A stretch of DNA of 64,000 bases from Polaribacter sp. (GCA_028343155.1 JAOLXX010000014.1:1-64000), one strand, 5' to 3'; counted from the first letter of the stretch, positions 9,353 to 18,431 are shown. Numbers and translations are program-made. The notes: generated from the letters alone by a model not told the origin.

Positions 9353-11239
9353 ATGAGTAATAGTGTAATATTCGTTATGGGAGTTTCAGGTTGTGGAAAA
9401 AGCACAATCGGAAAATTGCTTGCTCAAAAATTAAACATTCCTTTTTTTGATGGAGATGATTTTCATCCAGAAACGAACATTAAAAAAATGTGTAGCGGAA
9501 AACCTTTAAATGATGATGACAGGCAAGGTTGGTTAGAAACATTGAATAATTTAGCAAAAGAACAGTTGACTACTAACAGTTGTATTATAGTTTGTTCAGC
9601 ATTAAAAGAAAAGTATCGTACTATTTTAAATGAAGGTATTCAAAATAATTCAGAATGGGTTTTTCTTGAGGGTTCGTTTAAACAAATTTTAGATAGAATT
9701 AATAAAAGAGAGAATCATTTTATGTCTTCTAATTTACTAAAATCGCAATTTAAAATTTTAGAAGAACCAAAAAATGCCATTAAAATAGATGTGAATTTAA
9801 CTCCAAATGCTATTGTAAAAATGATAAAAAAAGAATTAACAGTAAAATCACAGTTCGGTCTCTTCGGTTTGGGCGTTATGGGTAAAAGCCTAAGTAGAAA
9901 TTTGGCAAATAAAGACTTTAAAATCTCTCTTTTTAATAGACATGTTGAAAAGGTTGAGGTAGATGTTGCCAAAAACTTCAAGGAACAATATTCAGAGTTG
10001 TCAAATGCTGCTGCTTTTGATGATATTGCTGCTTTTGTAAACTCTTTGCAAACACCAAGAAAAATTATGCTCATGGTAAATGCTGGGAAAACAATAGATT
10101 ATGTTATTGAAGATTTATTACCACATTTATCTGAGAATGATATTTTAATTGATGGTGGAAATTCAAACTATAAAAAAACAAAAGAGCGCAACGTATATTT
10201 AAAAACAAAAGGGATTCATTTTATTGGTACAGGAGTCTCAGGTGGTGAAGAAGGTGCTTTAAAAGGCCCATCTATAATGCCAAGTGGAGATAAAGAAGCG
10301 TATAAACAAGTACAACCTTATCTAGAAAAAATTTCGGCTAAAGACAAAAACGATTTGCCTTGCTGTACTTATATTGGTCCAGAAGGTAGTGGTCAGTTTA
10401 TAAAAATGGTTCACAATGGTATAGAATATGTAGAGATGCAATTATTGGCAGAAGTCGCTACGATTTTAAAAGCCATAGGGCAAAATCCAGATGAAATTTC
10501 TACTACTTTAGAATCTTGGAAAGATACAGCTAGTAGTTATTTGTTAGAAATAACAACTGCTATTTTTAAGAAGAAAGAAGGCAACGATTGGCTGGTAAAT
10601 AAAATACTAGATAAAGCAGGAAATAAAGGCACAGGTAATTGGACGACCATAGCTTCGGCAGAATTTGGTGTGCCAAGTACGTTGATCGCTTCAGCATTAT
10701 TTTCAAGATATGTGTCCTTTTACAAAGAGGAAAGAATACTATTAAGTAAGAGTTTTGTAACGCATAGTAATTCAGAATTAAACATCACAACAAACGACGT
10801 TTTAGAAGCCTATCAATTTGCGAGAATTATAAATCATTATCAAGGTTTTAAATTAATAATTGAAGCGTCTAATAAATCCGCTTGGAATTTAAATATAAGC
10901 GAAATCGCAAGAATTTGGACCAACGGTTGCATCATAAGATCTACCTTAATGGAAGATTTAGTTGACGTCTTTAAAGAAACGACAAACATATTAACAGATG
11001 TTGAGTTGATAGAAAAAGTGAATCAATTTAAACCTTCAGCAAAAAAAGTAATTTCACAATGTGTGCTTAATGATTTAACGACACCTGCTTTAAGTGAAGC
11101 GATTCAATTTTTAAACGGAATTACAACTGAGTATGCATCTGCAAACGTTATACAAGCACAACGCGATTATTTTGGATCACACACGTATCAAAGATTAGAC
11201 GATCCATCAGGAAAAAGTCATCATACTAACTGGAATTAA
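9353..11239 (+). CDS. Fused gluconokinase / 6-phosphogluconate dehydrogenase
   Basis: One reading frame encodes two enzymes of the gluconate route. Residues 1 to about 165 are a GntK-type gluconokinase with Walker A GVSGCGKST (10-18) and the DGDDFHP substrate loop. From about residue 167 a complete decarboxylating 6-phosphogluconate dehydrogenase begins, with GLGVMG (172-177) for NADP, DGGNSNYK, GTGVSGGEEGA and GNKGTGNWT motifs, ending at residue 628. Gluconate would be phosphorylated and then oxidised to ribulose-5-phosphate and CO2 with NADPH formed. The frame opens at TTG 9347; the ATG at 9353 is the better start. It lies between ManD and an NRAMP-like gene in the alginate operon. Confidence 0.93.
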   Translation: MSNSVIFVMGVSGCGKSTIGKLLAQKLNIPFFDGDDFHPETNIKKMCSGKPLNDDDRQGWLETLNNLAKEQLTTNSCIIVCSALKEKYRTILNEGIQNNSEWVFLEGSFKQILDRINKRENHFMSSNLLKSQFKILEEPKNAIKIDVNLTPNAIVKMIKKELTVKSQFGLFGLGVMGKSLSRNLANKDFKISLFNRHVEKVEVDVAKNFKEQYSELSNAAAFDDIAAFVNSLQTPRKIMLMVNAGKTIDYVIEDLLPHLSENDILIDGGNSNYKKTKERNVYLKTKGIHFIGTGVSGGEEGALKGPSIMPSGDKEAYKQVQPYLEKISAKDKNDLPCCTYIGPEGSGQFIKMVHNGIEYVEMQLLAEVATILKAIGQNPDEISTTLESWKDTASSYLLEITTAIFKKKEGNDWLVNKILDKAGNKGTGNWTTIASAEFGVPSTLIASALFSRYVSFYKEERILLSKSFVTHSNSELNITTNDVLEAYQFARIINHYQGFKLIIEASNKSAWNLNISEIARIWTNGCIIRSTLMEDLVDVFKETTNILTDVELIEKVNQFKPSAKKVISQCVLNDLTTPALSEAIQFLNGITTEYASANVIQAQRDYFGSHTYQRLDDPSGKSHHTNWN

Positions 11240-11258
11240 TACAAAAAAAAATGTCACC

Positions 11259-11317
11259 TCGAGCGCAGTCGAGAGTTTTTTAAATAATAAATTAAATTAG
11301 TTCTCGACTGCGCTCGA
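11259..11317. repeat. 16-bp perfect inverted repeat (REP-like) between operon genes
   Basis: TCGAGCGCAGTCGAGA at 11259-11274 is the exact reverse complement of 11302-11317, with 27 AT-rich bases between. The GC-rich arms stand out from the surrounding DNA and each arm contains TCGA at both ends. The element could fold into a strong hairpin in the mRNA between the GntK-Gnd and NRAMP-like genes, acting as a partial terminator or stabiliser. Similar 'CTCGACTGCGCTCGA' hairpins are, to my knowledge, dispersed in flavobacterial genomes. Confidence 0.85.
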
Positions 11318-11343
11318 ATAGACAATACAAAACCACAATAATT

Positions 11344-12636
11344 ATGGAAGCAACAACACCCAAGAAATCACTACTCAAAAAAATTATTGTCATAATATTA
11401 GGGTTTGGCCCAGGTATTTTTGCTATAGGTTACACCATTGGTACAGGTAGTGTTACCTCTATGATAAAAGCAGGAAGTGCTTATGGTATGCAATTAACTT
11501 GGGTGCTTTTACTGAGTTGTTTGTTTTCAGGAATTCTTATGTTTGTTTATGGGAACTATACATTAATTACAGGAGAAACAGCACTATTCAGTTTTAAAAA
11601 ATATATAAAAGGAGGTAAATTAATTGCAATCTTAATTATTATTGGAATTTCTGTCGGACAATGGGGTTCGCTCATGGGAATTTTAACCATTTCATCCAAT
11701 ATGCTTTATGAGATATTTGCTATATATTTTGAAGGACTTAAAACCTACGAATACGAAACGGTTTTAGCTATTGCTGTTTTAATTGTCGGTATTTTTTATG
11801 CTTTAATGCTAGTAGGTAAATATACATTTTTCGAAAAAATATTAGTCATATTCGTAACGTTTATGGGATTGTCTTTTATTGTGTCTTTATTTTTTGTGCA
11901 CCCATTACCATCAGAAGTTTTAGAAGGATTAATGCCATACATTCCAGAATCTAAAGATTCGCAAGTATCAGGGAAAATGATGGTTGCAGCATTTGTAGGA
12001 ACGACCATGGCAGCCGCTACATTTTTATCTAGACCTTTGTTTGTAAAAGGAAAAAATTGGGGTATAAAGGATTTAGGTAAACAACGAAAAGACGCAATTA
12101 CAGCAGCAATATTGGTGTTTATTATAAGTGGCGCTATTATGGCAGTGGCTAGTGGTGCATTATTTCATCAAGGCACTCCAGTAAATAACGTTTTGGATAT
12201 GGCAAAACCACTAGAGCCTATTGCAGGAAGTTTTGCGGTAGCAGTTTTCTTTTTTGGAACACTAAGTGCAGGTTTGTCTTCTATTTTTCCTTGTTTATTA
12301 ATCGCTCCGCTTTTAGTGGCAGATTACCAATCCGGAACTTTAGATACAAGTTCTAAACAGTTTCGAGTAATTACCGCAATTGCTTGCTTGGTGGCTTTAA
12401 TTGGACCAGCATTTTTTGGAGGTAAGCCTATCTTGGTTCAAATTTTATCTCAGGTTTTTAATGTCTTTATTTTACCACTTGTGGTGTTAGGCATCATATT
12501 ATTGGTAAACAACAAAAAAGTAATGAAAGGCTATACAACTAGTCTTTTGGTAAACATTGGGTTGTTTGCAGCATTATTTTTCTCTTGCATAATTTCATAT
12601 ACAGGTGTTGTAGGGTTAATGACAAAATACTTTTAA
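11344..12636 (+). CDS. NRAMP-fold membrane transporter lacking the metal-site motifs
   Basis: A 430-residue polytopic inner-membrane protein of the NRAMP (MntH) fold, about 11 membrane segments. The TM1 region GFGPGIFAIGYTIGTGSV.. followed by AGSAYG and WVLLLSC aligns with the NRAMP TM1-TM2 pattern. However the metal-binding DPGN of TM1 reads IGTG, and the TM6 MPH reads AAA (in GTTMAAATF), so classical Mn/Fe transport is unlikely. A paralogue is at 23493-24743. Position in an alginate operon suggests transport of a carbohydrate acid or another ion; this is inference. Spacing to the next gene is 4 bases. Confidence 0.8.
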   Translation: MEATTPKKSLLKKIIVIILGFGPGIFAIGYTIGTGSVTSMIKAGSAYGMQLTWVLLLSCLFSGILMFVYGNYTLITGETALFSFKKYIKGGKLIAILIIIGISVGQWGSLMGILTISSNMLYEIFAIYFEGLKTYEYETVLAIAVLIVGIFYALMLVGKYTFFEKILVIFVTFMGLSFIVSLFFVHPLPSEVLEGLMPYIPESKDSQVSGKMMVAAFVGTTMAAATFLSRPLFVKGKNWGIKDLGKQRKDAITAAILVFIISGAIMAVASGALFHQGTPVNNVLDMAKPLEPIAGSFAVAVFFFGTLSAGLSSIFPCLLIAPLLVADYQSGTLDTSSKQFRVITAIACLVALIGPAFFGGKPILVQILSQVFNVFILPLVVLGIILLVNNKKVMKGYTTSLLVNIGLFAALFFSCIISYTGVVGLMTKYF

Positions 12637-12640
12637 TAAA

Positions 12641-13594
12641 ATGGCCTCTATAAGCAGAAAAGATTTTATAAAAAAGACAGCGTTAACTGTAAGTGCGCTC
12701 CCACTCTTAAGTTTCCCATTAAGTGCATGGGCTATGGAAAATAGTATTGAAGAGCATCTTTCGGTGAATATTTTTTCTAAACACCTTCAGTTTTTAGATT
12801 ATACATCTACTGGAGGAATGGCTGCCGAAATGGGCTTTTCAGGAGTAGATTTAACTGTAAGACCTAAAGGACACGTGTTGCCAGAATTGGTTAAAGTGGA
12901 TTTACCTAAAGCAGTATCTGAAATTAAATCTGCAGGATCTACTTGTGAAATGATTACGACCAGTATTGAAAGTGTACATAATACTTTGGATGTAGATATT
13001 ATTAAAACCGCGGCTAAATCTGGCATCAACTATTATCGTACGCATTGGTTTAAATATATAGAAGGCAAAACAATGGAAGATTCGCTGGAACTATATAAAC
13101 AGCGAGTTAAAGAGTTAAGTAATCTAAACAGCGAACAAAATATTATTGGATACTATCAAAATCATGCAGGTAAAAATGTAGGAGCATCTTTTTGGGAAAT
13201 AAAAAAAATATTGGAAGCAGCAGATGTAAATCATTTTGGAACACAATACGACATTCGTCATGCGCTTGCAGAAGGTGGGCATTCTTGGGAAAATGGATTG
13301 AAACTATTGCAATCAAACATAAAAGGAATCGTGTTAAAAGATTTTAAATGGGGAAAAGTTAATGGGAAATGGAAACCTATTAATGTACCAATTGGCGAAG
13401 GCATGGTTGATTTTAATACCTATTTTAAATTATTAAAAAAATACAAATTAAAACCACCAGTATCACTTCATTTAGAATATGATTTAGGAGGTGCAGATAA
13501 AGGATATAGTAGTATATCTGTAGATAAAAAAGTTGTGTTTAACGCAATGATAAAAGACCTAAATAAGATTCAACAATTATGGAAAGAAGCATAG
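12641..13594 (+). CDS. Exported xylose-isomerase-like TIM-barrel protein
   Basis: Sugar phosphate isomerase/epimerase family (AP endonuclease 2-like TIM barrel), 317 residues. Barrel landmarks include GFSGVDLTV near the start, a GTQYDIRHA metal-strand segment, LKDFKWGK, and a final LHLEYDLGG. The N terminus has SRKDFIKKTA followed by a hydrophobic run ending AWA at about residue 31, which looks like an export signal with a relaxed (RK) Tat-type motif, as seen in many Bacteroidetes members of this family. The substrate is unknown; epimerisation or isomerisation of a periplasmic uronate product is a guess. It lies between the NRAMP-like gene and a PL7 lyase. Confidence 0.8.
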   Translation: MASISRKDFIKKTALTVSALPLLSFPLSAWAMENSIEEHLSVNIFSKHLQFLDYTSTGGMAAEMGFSGVDLTVRPKGHVLPELVKVDLPKAVSEIKSAGSTCEMITTSIESVHNTLDVDIIKTAAKSGINYYRTHWFKYIEGKTMEDSLELYKQRVKELSNLNSEQNIIGYYQNHAGKNVGASFWEIKKILEAADVNHFGTQYDIRHALAEGGHSWENGLKLLQSNIKGIVLKDFKWGKVNGKWKPINVPIGEGMVDFNTYFKLLKKYKLKPPVSLHLEYDLGGADKGYSSISVDKKVVFNAMIKDLNKIQQLWKEA

Positions 13595-13670
13595 CTTAAT
13601 TTTAGCGATTTCATACAATAACATTCAATAGACCTCAAAAAAATAATTTTTAGAAAAAAAATAATAAACA

Positions 13671-14795
13671 ATGAATAAAAAAAACATAACATTCGTAGCA
13701 GCGTTCTTAATTCTTGGTACTTTTCTAGTATTTACTAGTTGTAAGGATACTGCTAAAAAAACAAACACTTCGAGTTCATCTAACACAAATGAAAAAGAAA
13801 TTCAAAAAACAGTTTACGCAAGTGATGTTATTCCGTTTTTTGATAATTTTAAATTAATTTTAGGTGATGGTTCTAACGTAGGAAAACCAATTAATTTTGA
13901 AAACCAAGACTTCTTTTATACAGAAAAAGGGAGTAACGAGAATTGGGTTGTTTTTAAAGCACCGAATGCAGGAAGTACACATGGGACTTCAAACAACACA
14001 AGAACAGAATTAGGACAAACAAAAAAATGGTATCCTAAAACAGCTAACGATAAAATGACAGCTACGCTTAAAATTATCAATGTATCATCTACAGGAGATG
14101 CACGTGTCGCAGCTTCACACTCTGTAGTTGTTGGTCAAATTCATAGTGCTGATGGGCATGAAAATGAACCGCTTAAAATATTTTACAAAAAATTTCCTGG
14201 CCATACCAAAGGTTCTGTTTTTTGGCATTATGAAATAAATACAAAAGGCGACGACAATTCTGGGCGTTGGGATTTTTCTACAGCAGTTTGGGGTGATGAC
14301 TTTTCTGTAGTTGGTGATTCAAATAATACGTATCCAGAAGAGCCTAAAGATGGCATCGCATTAGGTGAAGAATTTAGTTATGAAATTGAAGTTAAGAATG
14401 GTGTTATGAATTTGAAATTTATAAGTGAAAAACATCCAACCAAAACATTTAGTAAAAACTTAATTGAATCAGAATATAAAACCAAAGATGATATTCCTGA
14501 ACAAACGCAAAAATTATTTGTGCCAATTGGTCAAGATGGTGTAGAGCGAGAAAATGCCTATGCAGGTGAGGGTTGTTTTTTTAAACTTGGCGCTTACAAC
14601 CAAACTAACGGAAAATCACCCGAAATAAATAAAAACTGGTGTTCTGGTGCAGAAACACATGGTGGTGATGTTAAAAAACAATATAAGGATGGAAACTATG
14701 CTGAAGTGTGGTTTAAAACCGGAAGCATTTCAGTAAGTGAAAATGCAGTTTCTAATGAAGGGTATTTCTCTAAAAATGATCATTTAAAAAAATAA
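13671..14795 (+). CDS. Second PL7 alginate lyase, lipoprotein
   Basis: Paralogue of 3309-4343 with the complete PL7 signature: RTEL at 111-114, QIH at 156-158 and FFKLGAYNQ at 303-311 (first Tyr of the usual YFK replaced by Phe, catalytic second Tyr kept). Lipoprotein signal ends at Cys24 (FTSC), followed by a Ser/Thr/Asn-rich linker. It differs from the first copy in having Cys302 and Cys324, close enough to form a disulfide around the last catalytic strand, and a longer C terminus. The pair probably divides the work between polymer types or modes, but that cannot be read here. An SDR gene follows 1 base after the stop. Confidence 0.93.
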   Translation: MNKKNITFVAAFLILGTFLVFTSCKDTAKKTNTSSSSNTNEKEIQKTVYASDVIPFFDNFKLILGDGSNVGKPINFENQDFFYTEKGSNENWVVFKAPNAGSTHGTSNNTRTELGQTKKWYPKTANDKMTATLKIINVSSTGDARVAASHSVVVGQIHSADGHENEPLKIFYKKFPGHTKGSVFWHYEINTKGDDNSGRWDFSTAVWGDDFSVVGDSNNTYPEEPKDGIALGEEFSYEIEVKNGVMNLKFISEKHPTKTFSKNLIESEYKTKDDIPEQTQKLFVPIGQDGVERENAYAGEGCFFKLGAYNQTNGKSPEINKNWCSGAETHGGDVKKQYKDGNYAEVWFKTGSISVSENAVSNEGYFSKNDHLKK

Positions 14796-14796
14796 T

Positions 14797-15567
14797 ATGC
14801 AAAGCAATACAAAATTAAACGGAAAAAACATACTCATAACTGCTGGTGCACAAGGCATAGGAGAGGCAATAACAAAGCACTTTATTGATAGTGGTGCTAA
14901 TGTGGCAATTCATTATTTCTCAAGTGCTGATACCGCAAATACATTAGTAGAGTATGCAACTAGCAAAGATGTAAAAGCGGTTGCTATTAGTGGTGACTTA
15001 ACAAAAGAAGCGGATGCAAATGCATTGGTTGAAAAAACGATAGAAGCATTTGGTGGTTTAGATATACTAATTAATAACGCAGGTTCACTTGTTGCCCGTA
15101 AATTACTTAATGAGTTAGAAGCAGATTTCTGGCACAAAGTAATGGACATTAATATGACATCTATGCAATTTGTTACACGAGCAGCAGCACCATATTTAGC
15201 AAAAAACGAAAATAGTAGTATTGTTAATTTAGCATCTTTGGCAGGACGTAAAGGTGGTCATCCAGGGTCTTTAGTTTACGCGACGAGTAAAGGAGCAATC
15301 TTAACTTACACACGTGCTCTTTCAACAGAATTAGGTCCAGAAGGTATTCGAGTTAATGCCGTTGCACCAGGTCTTATTCTAGGCACGTCGTTTCATAATA
15401 CACATACAACAAAAGAGTCGGCAGCTAAAACCACTGCTGGTATTCCAATACAACGCGCAGGTAATTCAGCAGATGTTGCTCGAGCAGTTTTATATCTGGC
15501 TTCGGAATATGACGGTTTTATAACTGGGGCTACATTAGATATTAATGGAGGTGTATACAATATGTAG
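14797..15567 (+). CDS. SDR-family oxidoreductase
   Basis: Cytoplasmic short-chain dehydrogenase, 256 residues. The cofactor loop reads TAGAQGIG (Ala in place of the first Gly of TGxxxGxG), followed by NNAG, a YATSKGA catalytic Tyr/Lys segment and the C-terminal FITGATLDINGG. It starts 1 base after the PL7 gene. Family members reduce sugars, aldonates or ketones with NAD(P)H. It is a second candidate for DEH reductase besides 30414-31178, or it may act with the Gfo/Idh enzyme on uronates; sequence alone does not decide. Confidence 0.85.
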   Translation: MQSNTKLNGKNILITAGAQGIGEAITKHFIDSGANVAIHYFSSADTANTLVEYATSKDVKAVAISGDLTKEADANALVEKTIEAFGGLDILINNAGSLVARKLLNELEADFWHKVMDINMTSMQFVTRAAAPYLAKNENSSIVNLASLAGRKGGHPGSLVYATSKGAILTYTRALSTELGPEGIRVNAVAPGLILGTSFHNTHTTKESAAKTTAGIPIQRAGNSADVARAVLYLASEYDGFITGATLDINGGVYNM

Positions 15568-15599
15568 TTAGTGATTAAATTTAATCAAAAAAATAATTG

Positions 15600-15629
15600 T
15601 ACTTTTGGTAAACCAGATTGGAAAACCAA
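15600..15629 (+). promoter_or_regulatory. Promoter -7 element with tandem operator dyads before PL17
   Basis: TACTTTTG (15600-15607) matches the Bacteroidetes -7 consensus TAnnTTTG. Overlapping it are two dyads, TTGGTAAACCAG at 15605-15616 and TTGGAAAACCAA at 15618-15629, offset by 13 bases. A regulator bound here would block the polymerase. The -33 element is poorly matched. The same arrangement occurs upstream of susC and of the MFS gene, pointing to a common regulator, probably the GntR protein at 28283. Confidence 0.7.
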
Positions 15630-15647
15630 ATTTAATTTATCCTTTTT

Positions 15648-17903
15648 ATGAAAATTTCATATTTTTTTTTAATGAGTTGTTTGCTAATCGTTTCTTTTTC
15701 TTGTATTAAAAATAAGACTTCTGATGCAAAAGAAGATTATAATTCTCAGCATCCAAGTTTAATATTAACCAAACAAGGTGTAAAAGACATTCGATCTAAA
15801 TTAGGGAGTATTCCGATTTTCGATAATACATTAGAAAAGGTAAAGGCAGAAATAGATGCAGAAATTGAATTAGGAATAGAGGTGCCAGTACCAAAAGATT
15901 ATTCAGGTGGTTATACGCATTCTAAGCATAAACGTAATTGGTTTGTGTTACAAAAAGCAGGTCTTTTGTATCAAATTCTAGATGACGAAAAATATGCAAA
16001 ATATGTAAAAGACATGTTAATGCAATATGAGGAAATGTATAAAACATTACCATTGCATCCAAAAACGAGATCGTATGCTAGAGGTAAATTATTTTGGCAA
16101 TGCCTAAACGATTCAAATTGGTTGGTTTATGTAAGCCAGGCTTATGATTGTGTTTACAATTATTTATCAGAAGAAGAACGTAACAAATTAGAAACAAATT
16201 TATTTAGGCCATTTGCAGACCATATTTCTATAGATAGTCCGCAATTTTACCAAAGAGTTCACAATCATAGTACATGGGGAAATGCAGCTGTTGGTATGAT
16301 TGGGTTGGTTATGAATGATGAAGAGTTGATTGACCGTGCTTTATACGGGATTAAAGATTTAAAGTTAAATACGGAAGAAAAAGATGATGATGGCGGATTT
16401 TTAAATAAAAATGGTAAAGCAGGTTTTTTAGCAAATATAGAAGAGCCTTTTTCGCCAGACGGTTATTATAATGAAGGGCCTTATTATCAACGGTATGCAA
16501 TGTATCCTTTTTTAGTTTTTGCAGAAGGATTACATAACGTAAAACCAGAGTTAAAAATATTTGAATATAAAGAAGGTGTATTGTTAAAATCAATTAATGC
16601 CTTGTTAAATTTATCTGATGCAGATGGTGAGTTTTTTCCGTTGAACGATGGTCAAAAAGGAATGTCTTATTACAATAGTGCTTTAGTTACAGCAGTAGAT
16701 GTTTCGTATCATTTTGGTACGCAAGATACAGGTTTATTAACAATAGCGTCTGAGCAAGATCGCGTATTACTAGACGATTCTGGTTTAGCAGTAGCACTCG
16801 GTATTAAAAAAGGGTTAAAAAAACCTTTCAATAAAAAATCTATTAACCTTTCTGATGGGCCAAAAGGAAAACAAGGAGGTGTTGCCATATTAAGAAACGA
16901 AGATCTAGAATTGGTATTTAAGTATGCTGCACAAGGATCTAGTCATGGTCATTATGATAAGTTATCTTGTTCGTTATATGAAAAAGGCGAAGAAATACTT
17001 CAAGATTATGGTTTATCACGATTTGTAAATATCGAACAAAAAGGTGGAGGGAATTACCTAAAGGAAAACAAGACATGGGCAAAACAAACCATAGCGCATA
17101 ATACTTTAACACAAAATGAAATGGCTCATTTTAATGGAAAGTACGAAATAGGTAGTCAGCATCATTCAGTACTAAACTATTTCTCTTTAGACAATGAAAA
17201 CATTCAAGTCGCAAGTGCAAAAGAAAGTAATGCATATCCGGGGACAGAGATGCTTCGTACGATGGCAATTATAAAAAACGAAGATTTTGAAAAGCCATAT
17301 ATGCTAGATATCATGAAGGTAACTTCTAATAAAGCAAATCAATACGATTTCCCATATTACTTTTTAGGACAAGTCATACAAACAAACTTTGAATATAAAA
17401 CACCAGAAGTTTTAAAACCTTTAGGTTCAAAAAACGGGTATCAGCATTTATTTGTTGAAGCTACTGCCAAGGCTAAAAATAAAAACTCTAAGTTCACTTG
17501 GATGAATAATCGTACGTTTTATTCGCTAACCACAGTAACAACTAATAAAGACGAATTGTTATTCACTAGAATAGGCGCTAATGACCCTGAATTTAATTTA
17601 CGACGAGACCCAGCTTTATTATTAAGGAGAAAAAACACAAAAAACACAATTTTTGTTTCAGTAATAGAAGCACATGGTAGTTATAGTCCTGTTTCAGAAT
17701 CTGCAGCTAATTCAAAAAGTATTACAAAAGAATTAAAAGTGGTTTATAATGATGAAACTTATACAGCTATAAAAATAACACATATAAATGGGAATAGTAA
17801 ACTATTTATAACATCAAATACAAACACTTCAAAAGAAACATCACACAAATTAGTAATCAATAGTAAGAATTATGAGTGGTCAGGTTCTTATTACTTTAAA
17901 TAA
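15648..17903 (+). CDS. PL17 oligoalginate lyase, lipoprotein
   Basis: Exolytic alginate lyase that degrades unsaturated oligomers to monomers. The N-terminal part is an alpha/alpha toroid with the HNHSTWGNAA and NEGPYYQRYA segments that carry the catalytic Asn/His and Tyr region in PL17; the C-terminal half is the heparinase II/III-like beta-sandwich with GSSHGHYDKL. A lipoprotein signal ends at Cys19 (SFSC), implying a periplasmic, membrane-anchored enzyme. Full length at 751 residues. It has its own promoter with operator dyads and is followed directly by kdgF, whose substrate is the monomer PL17 releases. Confidence 0.93.
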   Translation: MKISYFFLMSCLLIVSFSCIKNKTSDAKEDYNSQHPSLILTKQGVKDIRSKLGSIPIFDNTLEKVKAEIDAEIELGIEVPVPKDYSGGYTHSKHKRNWFVLQKAGLLYQILDDEKYAKYVKDMLMQYEEMYKTLPLHPKTRSYARGKLFWQCLNDSNWLVYVSQAYDCVYNYLSEEERNKLETNLFRPFADHISIDSPQFYQRVHNHSTWGNAAVGMIGLVMNDEELIDRALYGIKDLKLNTEEKDDDGGFLNKNGKAGFLANIEEPFSPDGYYNEGPYYQRYAMYPFLVFAEGLHNVKPELKIFEYKEGVLLKSINALLNLSDADGEFFPLNDGQKGMSYYNSALVTAVDVSYHFGTQDTGLLTIASEQDRVLLDDSGLAVALGIKKGLKKPFNKKSINLSDGPKGKQGGVAILRNEDLELVFKYAAQGSSHGHYDKLSCSLYEKGEEILQDYGLSRFVNIEQKGGGNYLKENKTWAKQTIAHNTLTQNEMAHFNGKYEIGSQHHSVLNYFSLDNENIQVASAKESNAYPGTEMLRTMAIIKNEDFEKPYMLDIMKVTSNKANQYDFPYYFLGQVIQTNFEYKTPEVLKPLGSKNGYQHLFVEATAKAKNKNSKFTWMNNRTFYSLTTVTTNKDELLFTRIGANDPEFNLRRDPALLLRRKNTKNTIFVSVIEAHGSYSPVSESAANSKSITKELKVVYNDETYTAIKITHINGNSKLFITSNTNTSKETSHKLVINSKNYEWSGSYYFK

Positions 17904-17922
17904 AAACAATAAATACAAATAT

Positions 17923-18309
17923 ATGAAACGGTTCAGTGAAAAGTACATTATCACAAAAGAAATGGAATGGGAAAAACTTGGAGGAGGTGTCTCAAGAAAA
18001 TTCTTAGGATATGATAATCAAATTATGATGGTAAAAGTGAAATTTGATAAAGGCGCATTAGGTGCCCCACATCAACATTTTCACACACAGACAACCTATT
18101 GTGTTTCTGGAAAATTTGAATTTGAAATTGATGGGGTAAAGCAAATTGTAGCAGCAGGAGATGGAGTGTATATAGAACCTAATTTATTGCATAGTGCAAT
18201 TTGTATAGAAGAAGGCATGTTAATAGATACATTTAGTCCCGTAAGAGAAGATTTCTTAAGTGGTGATGCCGTATCTTATTTTGGAGATAACAATCCTAAA
18301 AAAAGTTAG
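17923..18309 (+). CDS. kdgF: KdgF-type cupin, unsaturated uronate linearisation
   Basis: A 128-residue single-domain cupin. The metal-binding pattern HxHxHxQ (His50, His52, Gln56) and the second-motif His90 match KdgF, which converts the cyclic 4,5-unsaturated uronate monomer from alginate or pectin to the open-chain keto acid DEH. The frame is open back to 17872 inside the PL17 gene, but the ATG at 17923, 19 bases after the PL17 stop, gives the usual length and N terminus. Coupling to PL17 supports the role. Cytoplasmic, no signal. Confidence 0.9.
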   Translation: MKRFSEKYIITKEMEWEKLGGGVSRKFLGYDNQIMMVKVKFDKGALGAPHQHFHTQTTYCVSGKFEFEIDGVKQIVAAGDGVYIEPNLLHSAICIEEGMLIDTFSPVREDFLSGDAVSYFGDNNPKKS

Positions 18310-18400
18310 CTTTATAATATTGTATTATCAAGTAGAAGTCTGTGGGATAGAGCCTTAATTTTTTTTTAAAAAAAAATAGTTTTCAAAAAATATTTTTTTT

Positions 18401-18431
18401 TTTGGTTTTAACATAATTTTAAGTATATTTG
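18401..18431 (+). promoter_or_regulatory. susC promoter (TTTG-N19-TATATTTG)
   Basis: TTTG at 18401-18404, 19 bases, then TATATTTG at 18424-18431 is a full match to the Bacteroidetes primary-sigma promoter pattern. The -7 box overlaps the first operator dyad that follows. Confidence 0.75.
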
